Shown here piece after piece: positions 44,151 through 54,473 of a stretch of 64,000 nt of DNA. The notes under the pieces are model-generated. The model had not been told where the DNA came from, ran no database searches, and saw only the letters and a program-made list of their open reading frames with translations. The stretch's first letter is position 1; every line of letters begins with the position of its first letter. The stretch comes from Myxococcota bacterium (lineage in GTDB: Bacteria > Myxococcota_A > UBA9160 > SMWR01): the NCBI GenBank assembly GCA_022447545.1, contig JAKVBI010000014.1, forward strand, positions 16,920 to 80,919. Direction: 5' to 3'. Position numbers and translations under genes: made by a program.

Positions 44151-47100
44151 TCAGGGGCGATCCCTGGTGGAACCGCTTCCCACCTTCAGGAGTGCCCCGC
44201 CCATCTCCAAGAGTCCGCTGCCGATCTTGACCGTGGTATCGAGCACTTTGCTCGTCGTTCCCAATGTCAGTTTGTCGAGCGCGCCGGGGACTCGGGCTCG
44301 TACGGACATGTGTTCTTGACCCACCGGCCCTTCGACGAGGATGTCGATGGGCAGGGCGATGAATCCGCCAGCGGTTTCGGTCAAGTGCGGGGTTCGGAAG
44401 ACCTTCCCCAGAGCCCCCTGGAAGGAGGGGCCCAGCCGTGGACTCACCATCAGGTCGAGTCGACCGTCGAGACCGATTCGGCCTGTTGCTTGAAGGGTTG
44501 CAACATCCCCGGTGCATTCACTGTCACTGAGGATGAAAGCGTCGTTTTCGATCCGCCCGCCCACCCGGCAACCCGAAAGCAGGATGCCCTCGAAGGCAGA
44601 GATCCCAGTCGTGCGCGAGAGCATGTCCAATACGGGAATGTCCGAAATGTGGGAGTTCGATAGCGTCGTGTTCAACTGGCCTGTCAGGTTGCGACGAAGC
44701 CCTTCAGGAGTTTTCCCGCTACCACGCACGGACGATGAGACCGCCAGGGTTCCGTTCATTGCCGTGTTTTCAACGAGCCCTGCTTTTGCGATGGAGCGCA
44801 TGAGTTTGCCTACGTCGATTTCAGTGCCCGAAAGGTTCCACGAAAGCGAACGCATTTCCTTCGTCCGACGGTGATCGAGGAGTGCCTTGAGCGAACCCCC
44901 GGTGGTCTCTGTCAGGTTCACGTCGAGTTTCAACCTCGAGGGGTCTCTCGAAAGCCTCAACTCGCTTGATTCGATCGCAATCTCGGAAAAGCGCGCTTGG
45001 TCGATCTTCGCGTGGATGTCCAGGACGAGTTCCTGGCCCTCCGGGTCTGAATTCTCTTGGCCCGACGGCAATACCGGAACAGGAGGCTGGCTACCGCGTT
45101 CGCGTTGGGAGGACTTCTCGATCTGAGAACTCAGGTAGGGGGTCAGGTCGAGGCTTTCGACATTGGCGGCCACGGTCAAGCTCGGTGCCGTCACCTTACG
45201 CCCCGTATGATTTTCGTACTTGCCGTGGAACTTCACTGCGTCGGGAGGGCCCTTCTTTCGGGGGATCTTCAATTCGATCTCGAAGTCCATGCCACCCGTC
45301 GAGAGGACTTCGATCTGATGGCTCGCATGGGCGGTGAAGGGATTTATGGCGCCTTCTGGAATTACTTCGAAAGTCTCCTGTCCTTTTGAACGGAGTACGT
45401 CCTTGGCAGCATCGTTGGTGAACTCGATGCTGGCGGTCAGAGGAAGGTCGCCCAGGCTCGCATCGAAATCGGTCAGCGCTTCGATCCAGGGAGCCAGATG
45501 CAGGCTCTTGGTGGAGACGGTGATCTGGCTTGCTCTCGGCTTCTCGCTCGAGGCGAGGGCGAGGTTCCCCTTGGATGCGAGGGACCCCAACGGTCGGCCG
45601 GCGGGCTCGACGAAGGCGAGATTCAACTCGCGAATTGCCAAATCGTCGGGTGAGGAGAGGGCTCGCAGATCGGCGTCGAGGTCGATACTGAGGCCCCTCT
45701 TGGGTGCGGCTCCTTCGAGTGCGATCCCCTTGACCGCAAGCTTGCCAGCCACTTCGGCCGTTCCGGGTGCGGTGGACTTTAGGGTGAATCGGCCATCGAG
45801 GTTTCCCCCGTGGATGCGCTTACGAAGATCCGCAGAGAGCAGAGGGAGAGGAGCCATCGCCTTCATTAGATCGCTGGCCTCGATCTGCACCGCCGCATTC
45901 CACGTGCCCGTTGGGGGGTCGTTCTCCCCACTCAATCGGCCCTTCAGCAGAGGTGACGAACCGCGGTTCAGTGAGATCACGGCGTGATCGAGATGGAAGC
46001 GCTCGTAGTCCTCGACCTTCAGATCAATTTCCGAGTGGAGGTCGAGCTCCCCCTCGACGCCCTGAATTCGCAGTGACCTTGCCTCGACGGTTCCGGTGGT
46101 ACCCAGCCGGGCGCCGCGTCCATTGACTTCGACCTCCACATCGATGCCGATGTGTCCATCCTCGACCGCGTCTGGGCTGTCGACCCTCAGAGCTCTCAGC
46201 CAGCGCCGGACTCCAGCGATGTCGATGCGCTCGAGCTCGACAGAGATCTTCGCCGACTGCCCGGGAGCCGGGTCTCCATTGGCGAGGTCGAGATCCATTT
46301 CGAGTGGGTCCTCGAGTGCGATCTGTAGGCTTCGGCCGTGGCGGCCCACGATGTCGAGATCTGCCCGACTGACAGAGAGGATCGAAGTGTGTCGATTCCA
46401 GCTGATCTCCTGCTTGGCATGGACATCGAGAGCGGGGGTGTCCGATCCGCTGCTGTCGAGAGTCAGGGCGATCGCGTGGGCATCGAGATTTCCGGAAAGA
46501 CCCAGAGGCCCATTGGGAGGGTGAGTGAGATGGAACTTGGCGTCGACTTTCCCGCCGTGGAACTGGGCACCCCCTATGGCCGCCAGGAATGGATTCAGGT
46601 TCACGAGTTCGAGGCTCGTGAGGTCGAGATCCGCGATCAGGGATCGTCGTGGGTCCTTCGCAGTTCCGCTGTCGGCTTCATGCCAGTGCCAGGTGGAGGC
46701 GAGTTCGCCTGTGTCTCGACCGTTTCGCTTCGCCTGGGCGGTTAACGTCGCCGCGAGCGTCGAAGCTTCATGGCTGTTCGCATCCAGGTCCACGGAAATT
46801 GCGAGACCGCTTTCCTTCTCTCCGTGGGTTCGAGCCAGAGCGAGGTCTCCATTCAATCGCATGCCACGCACGACACCCTGTCGGTCCTGTTCGAGATGAA
46901 GTGTCGCCTGAAGCCGACCGGAGTAGCCCGGCTGTCCGGCCTCCATCGCGAGGGCGAGGGGTGTCGTCAGTGTTCCCTGGGCGGCCGCGAGGGGAGCGAG
47001 GTCCGTGAAATTCGAGTTCAGGGGACCGATCACGTTGCGTGGCTTGTCCCCATCGAGGAGACGCAGTGTCAGGGCTTCGATCTCCGCTCGATCGATTCGG

Positions 47101-47579
47101 ACTGGAATCTCGATTCTGCCGGCGAACAGGTCGCTGCTGCCGGAGTTCGCCGAAGTCTGGGTTCGTTTCGTACCCTGGGTGGTCTTCTCGCCAGCGGTCG
47201 AGTCGAGACTCACGATGGCGTTTCGGACGACGCCCGATTTGATGTGGGGGAGGTCGCTGCGGGAGAGCAGGGATTCGATCGACAGCTCCAACTCGATCCG
47301 AGATGCGACGATGTCGAGCCCGATGGCCGGATCGCGGAATCGCAACTCCTCCGCTTCGAGGTGCCCGTCGAGGTCGAACTGACCGGACCGCGCAGTGATC
47401 TCGAATCCGCTCAGGCCGCTCACGAGGGGGAGCAGAGCGCGCACGAAGCCATCGCCGGTCTGAAGATATGCGAGGCCGCCCCCGAGTATCGCGGCCACGA
47501 GTAGCAGCAGTCCCCCGGTGAGCCGGAGAACTCCACGCTTTGGCATTCGCGTTCTTTGCTTCCGGATTTGCTCTGACAC
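44151..47579 (-). CDS. AsmA-family envelope protein
   Basis: A 1142-residue protein with a single N-terminal membrane helix (GGLLLLVAAILGGGLAYL) and a long beta-rich periplasmic body. The first section (AEELRFRDPAIGLDIVASRI and ELELSIESLLS) and the C-terminal AsmA-like section (SGCRVGGRIENDAFILSDSE, RIGLDGRLDLMVSPRLG) match AsmA/DUF748/TamB-like repeating beta-groove proteins, which are thought to bridge or carry lipids to the outer membrane. The start GTG 47579 has AGAGGA 8 bases upstream; ATG 47546 is an alternative. Confidence 0.8.
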   Translation of the reverse strand: MSEQIRKQRTRMPKRGVLRLTGGLLLLVAAILGGGLAYLQTGDGFVRALLPLVSGLSGFEITARSGQFDLDGHLEAEELRFRDPAIGLDIVASRIELELSIESLLSRSDLPHIKSGVVRNAIVSLDSTAGEKTTQGTKRTQTSANSGSSDLFAGRIEIPVRIDRAEIEALTLRLLDGDKPRNVIGPLNSNFTDLAPLAAAQGTLTTPLALAMEAGQPGYSGRLQATLHLEQDRQGVVRGMRLNGDLALARTHGEKESGLAISVDLDANSHEASTLAATLTAQAKRNGRDTGELASTWHWHEADSGTAKDPRRSLIADLDLTSLELVNLNPFLAAIGGAQFHGGKVDAKFHLTHPPNGPLGLSGNLDAHAIALTLDSSGSDTPALDVHAKQEISWNRHTSILSVSRADLDIVGRHGRSLQIALEDPLEMDLDLANGDPAPGQSAKISVELERIDIAGVRRWLRALRVDSPDAVEDGHIGIDVEVEVNGRGARLGTTGTVEARSLRIQGVEGELDLHSEIDLKVEDYERFHLDHAVISLNRGSSPLLKGRLSGENDPPTGTWNAAVQIEASDLMKAMAPLPLLSADLRKRIHGGNLDGRFTLKSTAPGTAEVAGKLAVKGIALEGAAPKRGLSIDLDADLRALSSPDDLAIRELNLAFVEPAGRPLGSLASKGNLALASSEKPRASQITVSTKSLHLAPWIEALTDFDASLGDLPLTASIEFTNDAAKDVLRSKGQETFEVIPEGAINPFTAHASHQIEVLSTGGMDFEIELKIPRKKGPPDAVKFHGKYENHTGRKVTAPSLTVAANVESLDLTPYLSSQIEKSSQRERGSQPPVPVLPSGQENSDPEGQELVLDIHAKIDQARFSEIAIESSELRLSRDPSRLKLDVNLTETTGGSLKALLDHRRTKEMRSLSWNLSGTEIDVGKLMRSIAKAGLVENTAMNGTLAVSSSVRGSGKTPEGLRRNLTGQLNTTLSNSHISDIPVLDMLSRTTGISAFEGILLSGCRVGGRIENDAFILSDSECTGDVATLQATGRIGLDGRLDLMVSPRLGPSFQGALGKVFRTPHLTETAGGFIALPIDILVEGPVGQEHMSVRARVPGALDKLTLGTTSKVLDTTVKIGSGLLEMGGALLKVGSGSTRDRP

Positions 47580-47654
47580 CGCGGTGGATCCTCTGACGCC
47601 CTGGTTTCCCGGTTTTTACGAGGGTTCCCGGATTCCTGGCTCCGGAGCGGCCGT

Positions 47655-48281
47655 TCAGTCTGGTTGGGTGGCTACCAGGCTGGGACGTCGTGAGACTTGG
47701 TCGTACCAGCGGGCGAGGTGTTCGCAGGTGCCGGGCAACTCGAAGGGGTTGCTGGGGCGTCCTCCTTGAATGCATGTCGCCAGGGTGATGTCCGCCCAGC
47801 TGAAGTCTGGGCCGGCCACGAAGGGGTTGTTCGCGAGCTGCGCATCGAGCATACGGAGGGAGTCCATGGCGTAGCGCTTGTTGAGTTCTCCCCACTCGGG
47901 CATCTGCACGGGCTCCAGAGGTTTGGCAAAAGCTGAGGTCTGGCGCACGTAGGCTCGGAGTTGGGTATAGACGCCGAACTCCACCACACGCTGCCACATC
48001 TCCAGGCGTGCCCGCTCGAGCGGGTCGCGGCCCATGAAAGGGGGGTCGGGGTGGAGTTCTTCCAGGTAGCGTGCGATGGCGACGGTCTCGCCGATGCAGG
48101 TGCCGTCGTCGAGTTCCAGCACGGGGATCAAGCCGGCCGGGTTGCGGGCCAGGAAATCGGGAGTCCGATGCTCGCCTTCCATCAGGTTGACGGGGACGAA
48201 GGGGATCTCGATGCCCTTTTCCTCCAGATAGATCGCCAGGCGGCGGGAGCTTCCCAGTTTTCTGTATCCGTGGATCTTCAC
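47655..48281 (-). CDS. Glutathione S-transferase family protein
   Basis: A 208-residue cytosolic transferase. The thioredoxin-like N-domain starts KIHGYRKLGSSRRLAIYLEE (active Ser region) and has NPAGLIPVLELDDGTCIGET (cis-Pro and Glu-Thr/Ser loop). The C-domain carries FVAGPDFSWADITLATCIQG. The length is usual. It uses glutathione to conjugate or isomerise a small molecule. The start is GTG 48281. Confidence 0.9.
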   Translation of the reverse strand: MKIHGYRKLGSSRRLAIYLEEKGIEIPFVPVNLMEGEHRTPDFLARNPAGLIPVLELDDGTCIGETVAIARYLEELHPDPPFMGRDPLERARLEMWQRVVEFGVYTQLRAYVRQTSAFAKPLEPVQMPEWGELNKRYAMDSLRMLDAQLANNPFVAGPDFSWADITLATCIQGGRPSNPFELPGTCEHLARWYDQVSRRPSLVATQPD

Positions 48282-48851
48282 ATCGAGGTCACGGGCTCAG
48301 TTCCGGTGTACCGGTCGTGTGCCCCCTCCCTTCGGTGATGCCTCGGCGGGGTATTTCCTGGTTTGGGTGGTCTGATCATGAAATCTCCCGTTCTTGGTGC
48401 GCGAAGTCTAGCGGCGCAACCGGTCGGTACGAGTGAAGGTTTTGGCTTCCACGAGGGATCGGCACATGGCGGTCCAACGCAGTGAAGCCGGGATGCGCCG
48501 CGCTTTCCAGCCAGGTGTGAACTACTTCACAGTCTTTTTTGAGGCTCTGGGACTGTTGTATCGGGCGCGTCAAAACTTGCTTTCGCTTTCGGCAGGCGCA
48601 GGAAAGGATCGGTGCGCCGGGAGGGGCCCGGCGATCATGCACTGAGCGTCCAAGTCTTTGAATCTGCTGGGGAAGGTCGCCCAAGGATCTCTTCCAAGGT
48701 GCAAATCGACCGAATTTCGCGTCGGTGATCGAATGAAAAACCGCCTCCGTCTGATCCAGTTGGAGGCTCCTCGTCGACTGATCCGGGCAGAACCCCAAAA
48801 CCACCCATCCCTCGGCCCAACCCGATGGACGAAACATTGGAGAGCGAAGCC
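48282..48851. other. Divergent intergenic region, no gene seen
   Basis: About 570 bases between the divergent GST and large lipoprotein genes. Open frames on both strands do not look like protein. It should contain both promoters; I could not place them. Confidence 0.5.
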
Positions 48852-51800
48852 ATGACCGTCAACAGCCACCCTCGACCGTGCGTCCAGAGTCTTGGGAATC
48901 GTTTCGACCTCTCCAACGCCGTCAGGAGTTTCGTTGCGGGCCTCCTGGCGCTTGGCGTGCTCGGCCTCACCGCTTGCGGAGACCCGCCCGTCCGCCCGTC
49001 CTCGGCCGAAGAGTCCTCGGCCGCTTCGCGACCGACCCCCGAGTCGAGCCCTCAGCCTCGCGACCCGGGCGACCCTGCGGCCTGTGCGCCTTACACCATT
49101 TTTGAGGGTCCGGTCGATCTGCTCGAGCGGGTCACACTCGTGGGGCTGACCTCCGCAGAAGAGATCGATGGCATTCGAATCGAAGGTCCGGAGTCCGATC
49201 TTCCGGTCTTTCTGGGGCAGGCCGAGGACTCGGGCTTTTTCTTCACCGCCCCCATCCATCCGGACCTGGCGGGGGAGGCGGGTAGCTTGAGGGTGTGGCT
49301 CGATCTGGCTTCCATGACGGAGGAGAGCTGCGACCTCGGCACCATTGAAGTGCCGGCGCTGCCCCCGAGCGATTCCAGCGAGGCCGACGAGGTGCTGGAC
49401 CTGTTGGAGCAGGCGGCTCTGTCCATGCTGCAGAGCTACGAGTTCGACGCCGAGTCCTTCGAGCCTCTGGCCTCCGGCAACAGCGCCATGGATCTGTCCC
49501 TTGCGCGACTTCATCGGGCACTGTTCTACGAGGAGTCGCCCACGCGGATTTCTGTCATTCGGTCGGAACTCGCGGCCCTGCCCGATTCCGAGCGCTCGTT
49601 CCTCGGTTCGATCCTGAAAGAGACACGGTTTCGCGAGACGCTGGAGGACATGATCGCCCTCTACGAACCGCAGAGGACACCTGCCGTGCCGGTCATGGGG
49701 GCGTCTGTGGCGGCCATGTCTCCGTCCAATCCTCTCTTACCGCAACCGCCGGCGTCGGAGGACTCGGGCTCTTGTTATCCGGCGAACGTTGCACCGGAAG
49801 TGATTGGATCTGCTGGAGACTTGAGCCAGGCCATGGTCCGTGCGAAAGAGGCAGAGGACGTCACCGAGCGCTGGAAATCGTCGCGTAGGTTTTCGAGCAA
49901 CTGGCTCAACTATCTGGGGGTCTTTTCCACGAGTCTTCATGGAAAAGCCCTCTCTCTCATGGGGGGTGGGTTGATCCTCTATATGGATCTCTCCGAGCGA
50001 TACACGGCCACGCTCTTGCCTTCGAAGCTCGAAGAGGTGCGGATGCAGGCGAGCGTCAATCCCATCAATGAGGATTACATGGACAAGATTTCGAGCTTAC
50101 CGGTCTGGGACGCCTATGCGACGGCGTCGAGTCAGGGCGCCGACCTCAAGAAGGATCTCTTCCAGATCGTGCTGGCGATTGCAGGCGCGGTTCCATCGTC
50201 GAAGACCGTTGGGCTCGGACTCATCCAATATGGAGATGCTACGAACCATGCCTTCCAATCGATCCCCGACGACGCGAAGTGCTTCTCGATACCGGGCCAC
50301 ACCTGGAGCAACATCCGGGTGACTGGACGGGAGTGGCTGGAAGAGGATCCCAAGCTTTCTGGTGAGATCATAAGCATCGCTTTGCAGGATCCCAACAGGA
50401 TCGTTCCCGTCGATATCGGTACCACGAACATCGAGATCATGCTTTCGCGTGAGAAGTTCCCTTGTGCGGACTGCTCCGTTGGCAACCGGAGCGATGACAT
50501 CGACATCACGGTTCGGGAGAAGGAAGTGGTTTTCAGCCGCTCGGCATTTCCGATTCCCAGCCCTTCCGGCACCGTGACGGTCACTGGAGCGATCCAGAAC
50601 TCGAGCCGCCCCGATTTCTGGAGCCTCGACTACGACGATTCGGGGGTGAATCTGATCGGAGTGGAACGGCAGGGGGCCAGCTTCGCGCTCACTTTCCAGG
50701 GGAAGGGCGATCCCGACGCGTTTCCTGTTGGCGTCCGAGTGAAGAGTGAATCGACCAAGCTTCCGGGCCAGAGCGAGAACCCGTGGTTCGAGACGAAGAT
50801 CGTCCTCGAGCGAGAAGTGAAGATCGAGCACGATGGCGACGACTGCGTGGGAACCGACGAGGAGGTGATCCTCTCCGCCACTGTGATCGGACTCAATATG
50901 CCAGATGTTTCGTGGGAGGCCTCCGTGGGAGCGGATCTGATCCCAGTGAGCTCAACCGAAGCCGTTTTTTCCGCGATGGATCCCGGCATCTACACGATCA
51001 CGGCCATCGCCGCGGAAGACGGAGGGACCCGGGGGTCCATCGAGATCGCGGTCCAAGCATGCGACTTCGAACTCTACGTCAACAGCAGGGCCCGGGTGTC
51101 GACGGTGAAGAGTGACTCGCATCCCAACTGCAATCCCGGGAGCCATGAGGAGCCCTTCATCGAAGAGGAACAACACGGTCTGCCTTGGGGGGAGAGTTGG
51201 GTGGATACGGAAACCTTCAGAAACCCAGATCGATGGACCGAGGGTGGAAGCTTCTCCGTCGACCTGTTCGCGAGCGAGAGCATTACCTCGACCTACGAAA
51301 TCATGGGGCAATGCTTCAGTTCGGTTGCACTGGCCGAGGGGCAGATTGCAGGTGAGCTCTCGAGTCGAGACGACGGACGGGTCGTCGATATCGATCTCGA
51401 GATGGGTGGTCGACACAATTGCGTTCCGGTGCACGGAGATGTCGAAGATTGCAAGGGTGGGAGCGCGGATCTCAGCTCCAGCATGTACTTCGTCCTTGAG
51501 CACGAGGGCTGGGGGACCCAGAGTTACGATTACGAGGTGGATCTGGACTGTACGGCGGATACGGGTGGGGTGCCGGTCCAGGTGATTACCTCCGTGGTGA
51601 TCATGAACGCCGCGGGAAATTGGCAGAACGGCGTGGCCCAGCACGTTCTGGACAACTCGACCCTGGGAGCCTTCTCGCGGGTCTCGTTCCTGCGTTGCTC
51701 GGAAGGCCAGCCGATTTCTGTGCAGGAAACTTTTGATTTCCAGGACTATCTGCCGCCCGGTGCTTCATCCAATTCAGAGATCGAGCCGTACACGGCTGCG

Positions 51801-51920
51801 GTCTGGGTGTCCTTCAGTGCGAATGCCTCGATGGATCCCGGAAACATGAGAAGGTTCGAGACGATCCATCAGAGTTCGGTACAGGGAAGCGTCTCCCTTC
51901 GGCCCGTGATGACTCGCTGA
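48852..51920 (+). CDS. Large lipoprotein, unknown function
   Basis: A 1022-residue exported lipoprotein. The signal has a hydrophobic core and lipobox GLTACGD; a Ser/Pro/Glu-rich linker follows. The remainder appears to consist of beta-rich modules: an Ig-like region around residues 660-740 (CVGTDEEVILSATVIGLNMP, SAMDPGIYTITAIAAEDGGT) and a cysteine-containing C-terminal part. Several scattered Cys suggest disulfides. No catalytic motif was recognised. ATG 48852 has GGAGAG about 7 bases upstream; the frame is open 9 codons further. Confidence 0.7.
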   Translation: MTVNSHPRPCVQSLGNRFDLSNAVRSFVAGLLALGVLGLTACGDPPVRPSSAEESSAASRPTPESSPQPRDPGDPAACAPYTIFEGPVDLLERVTLVGLTSAEEIDGIRIEGPESDLPVFLGQAEDSGFFFTAPIHPDLAGEAGSLRVWLDLASMTEESCDLGTIEVPALPPSDSSEADEVLDLLEQAALSMLQSYEFDAESFEPLASGNSAMDLSLARLHRALFYEESPTRISVIRSELAALPDSERSFLGSILKETRFRETLEDMIALYEPQRTPAVPVMGASVAAMSPSNPLLPQPPASEDSGSCYPANVAPEVIGSAGDLSQAMVRAKEAEDVTERWKSSRRFSSNWLNYLGVFSTSLHGKALSLMGGGLILYMDLSERYTATLLPSKLEEVRMQASVNPINEDYMDKISSLPVWDAYATASSQGADLKKDLFQIVLAIAGAVPSSKTVGLGLIQYGDATNHAFQSIPDDAKCFSIPGHTWSNIRVTGREWLEEDPKLSGEIISIALQDPNRIVPVDIGTTNIEIMLSREKFPCADCSVGNRSDDIDITVREKEVVFSRSAFPIPSPSGTVTVTGAIQNSSRPDFWSLDYDDSGVNLIGVERQGASFALTFQGKGDPDAFPVGVRVKSESTKLPGQSENPWFETKIVLEREVKIEHDGDDCVGTDEEVILSATVIGLNMPDVSWEASVGADLIPVSSTEAVFSAMDPGIYTITAIAAEDGGTRGSIEIAVQACDFELYVNSRARVSTVKSDSHPNCNPGSHEEPFIEEEQHGLPWGESWVDTETFRNPDRWTEGGSFSVDLFASESITSTYEIMGQCFSSVALAEGQIAGELSSRDDGRVVDIDLEMGGRHNCVPVHGDVEDCKGGSADLSSSMYFVLEHEGWGTQSYDYEVDLDCTADTGGVPVQVITSVVIMNAAGNWQNGVAQHVLDNSTLGAFSRVSFLRCSEGQPISVQETFDFQDYLPPGASSNSEIEPYTAAVWVSFSANASMDPGNMRRFETIHQSSVQGSVSLRPVMTR

Positions 51921-52021
51921 GTTCAGAGGTCCGCTGCGCGGCCCGGTGAATGTGCGGATCTTCGCCCCCCTGGATTAAGATGGCATCGAAATTGCGCTCG
52001 AATGCTTGGAGGGTTGCTCGG

Positions 52022-53029
52022 ATGGAATCGCGTGCATTGGGACGCAGTGGGCTTCAGGTACCGGTGCTTTGTCTGGGAACCATGACCTTCGGCGTGCAAA
52101 CCGACGAGGCCACCTCGTTCGAGATCATGGACCGTGCCCTTGACGGTGGGGTCGGCTTCTTCGATACCGCGGACGTCTACCCGCTTGGCGGCTCTCTCGA
52201 AACGGTGGGGCAGACCGAAGAGATCATCGGGCGCTGGTTACGCGACCGCGGCAGCCGGGACCGCATTCTGCTGGCGACCAAGTGCCGCGGGCCCATGGGC
52301 AAAGGGCCCAACGACCAGGGATTGTCGCGCTATCACATCGTTCGTGCGGTCGAGGCGAGCCTGCGGCGCCTGGGCACCGAGACCATCGACCTCTACCAGA
52401 CCCACTTCTTCGACCCCCGCACTCCCATCGAGGAGACGGCGCGCGCCCTCGACGACCTGATCCGGTCGGGCAAGGTGCGCTATGTGGGCTGCTCCAACTA
52501 CCCGGCTTGGCGGCTGGGGGAGGCCCTCGCCACGGCCGAGCGCCTGGGTCTGGCGCGTTACGAATCCGTGCAGCCCCGTTACAACCTGCTCTACCGCGAA
52601 ATTGAGACGGAGTTGATTCCGCTGAGCCTGGCCGAGGGGCTGGGGGTTCTGGTCTACAATCCGCTGGCTGGGGGCCTACTGTCGGGAAAATACCGACGCG
52701 GTCAGGAGCCAGAGGAGGGCACCCGTTTCACCATCGGGAGCGCCGGGCGCCGCTATCAACAGCGCTACTGGCACGACGCCCAGCTCGAAGAGGTCGAAGC
52801 ACTTCACGCCCGACTCGACGAGGAGGGGCTCGATCCCGTTTCCGTCGCCGTCGCCTGGACCCTGGCGAAGCCCGGTGTGACCTCGGCCATCATTGGAGCC
52901 AGTCGCCCCGAGCAGCTCGACGCATCCATCGCTGCCGCCGAGCTCGAGTTGGACGAAAAGATCGTCGAGGCCTGCGACGAGATCTGGTGGCGCTTGCCAC
53001 GTCGCCCGGTGCTGGAGGGCTACCGTTAG
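52022..53029 (+). CDS. Aldo/keto reductase
   Basis: A 335-residue NADPH-dependent (beta/alpha)8 reductase. It opens RALGRSGLQVPVLCLGTMTF and shows the tetrad: Asp and Tyr in FFDTADVYPLGG, Lys in LLATKCRG and His in LYQTHFFDPR. Late cofactor motifs are in TSAIIGASRPEQLDASIAA. The subtype resembles YajO/YghZ-like or IolS-like reductases. ATG 52022 has GGAGGG 8 bases upstream. GC content and codon use look higher than in its left neighbour. Confidence 0.92.
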   Translation: MESRALGRSGLQVPVLCLGTMTFGVQTDEATSFEIMDRALDGGVGFFDTADVYPLGGSLETVGQTEEIIGRWLRDRGSRDRILLATKCRGPMGKGPNDQGLSRYHIVRAVEASLRRLGTETIDLYQTHFFDPRTPIEETARALDDLIRSGKVRYVGCSNYPAWRLGEALATAERLGLARYESVQPRYNLLYREIETELIPLSLAEGLGVLVYNPLAGGLLSGKYRRGQEPEEGTRFTIGSAGRRYQQRYWHDAQLEEVEALHARLDEEGLDPVSVAVAWTLAKPGVTSAIIGASRPEQLDASIAAAELELDEKIVEACDEIWWRLPRRPVLEGYR

Positions 53030-53158
53030 GGTGCCCGACCGGGTGTCTCTGCCCAGTGCAGATATGGGGCTTGCCGTGGTCGTGCCAGTTCGCCGGAAAT
53101 AACCGGTAGGCTGGAACTCGAATATACTGCGAGATATCCGGTTCACGAGGAGTTCGAG

Positions 53159-54295
53159 ATGCGCACTCGCGCTGTGCCATCGGAACGTTTGCACCGACGC
53201 CGCGAGTGGCGACGTGTTGCGCTGCTGGTGTGCGCATCGGTTTTCGTGACGCTCCTGGTGGCCGAGTTGGGGGTACGGGTCTTCAGTCCCATGCCTCGGC
53301 TCGGCGGTGCAATTGACCCGAGCACTCCTCTGCCCGCTTTGCGCTACGAGCGTTCCTCGTTTTCCCGCCACGTGCTGCCCGCTACCGAGCATCGCGTGTT
53401 GCGCAATGGGGCGCTCTACCGCATCAACGACAAGGGATATCGCGGTCGAGACTTCGACTGGGAGAAGCCGCCCGGTGTGGTGAGAGTTCTCGTATACGGG
53501 GGGTCTGCGGTCTTCGACATCCTGGCCAGCGAGGGCGAGGACTGGCCCTCTCGCGTTCAGAGACTGCTCGCATCCCGGGGCCACGAACACGTGGAGGTCA
53601 TCAATGCAGGGATTCCGGGCCATGCGTCCTTCGATTCGCTGGGACGGCTTCTGGCCGAAGGTCACCGTCTAAACCCGGACTTCACGATCCTCTACAACGC
53701 GTGGAACGACATCAAGACGTTTCGTATGGATGAATCCCTGTTGCGCGGGATCCGACCCTATCGTCCGAAGAGGGACTGGGTACGAATGCCGAGCAACTGG
53801 ATCGATGGAGGACTTGCCTCAGTGTCCCACCTTTATCGGCACATCCGAATTCCCCTGCACGCGAAGCTGCGGGGTGCGAAGGTTGGACGAGAGGGGATGA
53901 TGGAGGAGGGGGGACTGTCGTCGACGTTCGAGCCGGCGGCCCTCGTGCAGTACCGTATCAACGTGGCGACGTTCGTGGACCTCGCACGCAACATGGGTGC
54001 TGAGCCACTGCTCGTGACCCAAGCACGCCTCGTGACCGCTGACCTGGACGAAGCCGAGCGGCGCAAGGTCGTGTACGGCTACGCGCGCCTCACTCATGAG
54101 GGTCTCGTTCGCGCCTTCGACGCTACGGATCTCGGTGTGAACGAAGTCGGAGTCTCCAAAGGCGTTGCAGTCATCGATGCCAGCGCTGCGCTCTCGGGCC
54201 GAGGCGAGATGTTTCACGACCAGGTGCATCTTTCGGCAGCTGGATCGGCTGCACTGGCCGCGCTGGTTGCCGACGAGCTCGAAAAGCATCTCTGA
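53159..54295 (+). CDS. Membrane-anchored SGNH/GDSL-type protein
   Basis: A 378-residue protein with one N-terminal membrane helix (VALLVCASVFVTLLVAELGV). The SGNH nucleophile region is VLVYGGSAVFDILASEGEDW, block II is in INAGIPGHASFDSLGRLL, block III is TILYNAWNDIKTF, and the late DQVHLSAAGSAALA gives the Asp-x-x-His. It is a second member of this type in the window (the other is at 41564-42688). Likely role: periplasmic deacylation or acylation of envelope glycans. ATG 53159 is preceded by GAGGAG. Confidence 0.78.
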   Translation: MRTRAVPSERLHRRREWRRVALLVCASVFVTLLVAELGVRVFSPMPRLGGAIDPSTPLPALRYERSSFSRHVLPATEHRVLRNGALYRINDKGYRGRDFDWEKPPGVVRVLVYGGSAVFDILASEGEDWPSRVQRLLASRGHEHVEVINAGIPGHASFDSLGRLLAEGHRLNPDFTILYNAWNDIKTFRMDESLLRGIRPYRPKRDWVRMPSNWIDGGLASVSHLYRHIRIPLHAKLRGAKVGREGMMEEGGLSSTFEPAALVQYRINVATFVDLARNMGAEPLLVTQARLVTADLDEAERRKVVYGYARLTHEGLVRAFDATDLGVNEVGVSKGVAVIDASAALSGRGEMFHDQVHLSAAGSAALAALVADELEKHL

Positions 54296-54473
54296 TTGCT
54301 GTGTAACGGCTCTGGGTTTCCGAATCCAATGACCATCCTGTCAAATAGGTCGGATCCCCGACACGTCCTGAAGTGTCTCCCGGGGCTATCGCTCCATTTA
54401 CCCCGGTTCGAAATACCCCGTATTCCCAATGGCTGGGGGCTCCGAGTGCCCGTGATACTGGCCTGGGAAGCGC

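Noticed and set aside
46768-47997. 409-residue minus-strand ORF in another frame
   Set aside because: Arg/Pro-rich shadow frame across the start of the AsmA-like gene and the end of the GST gene.
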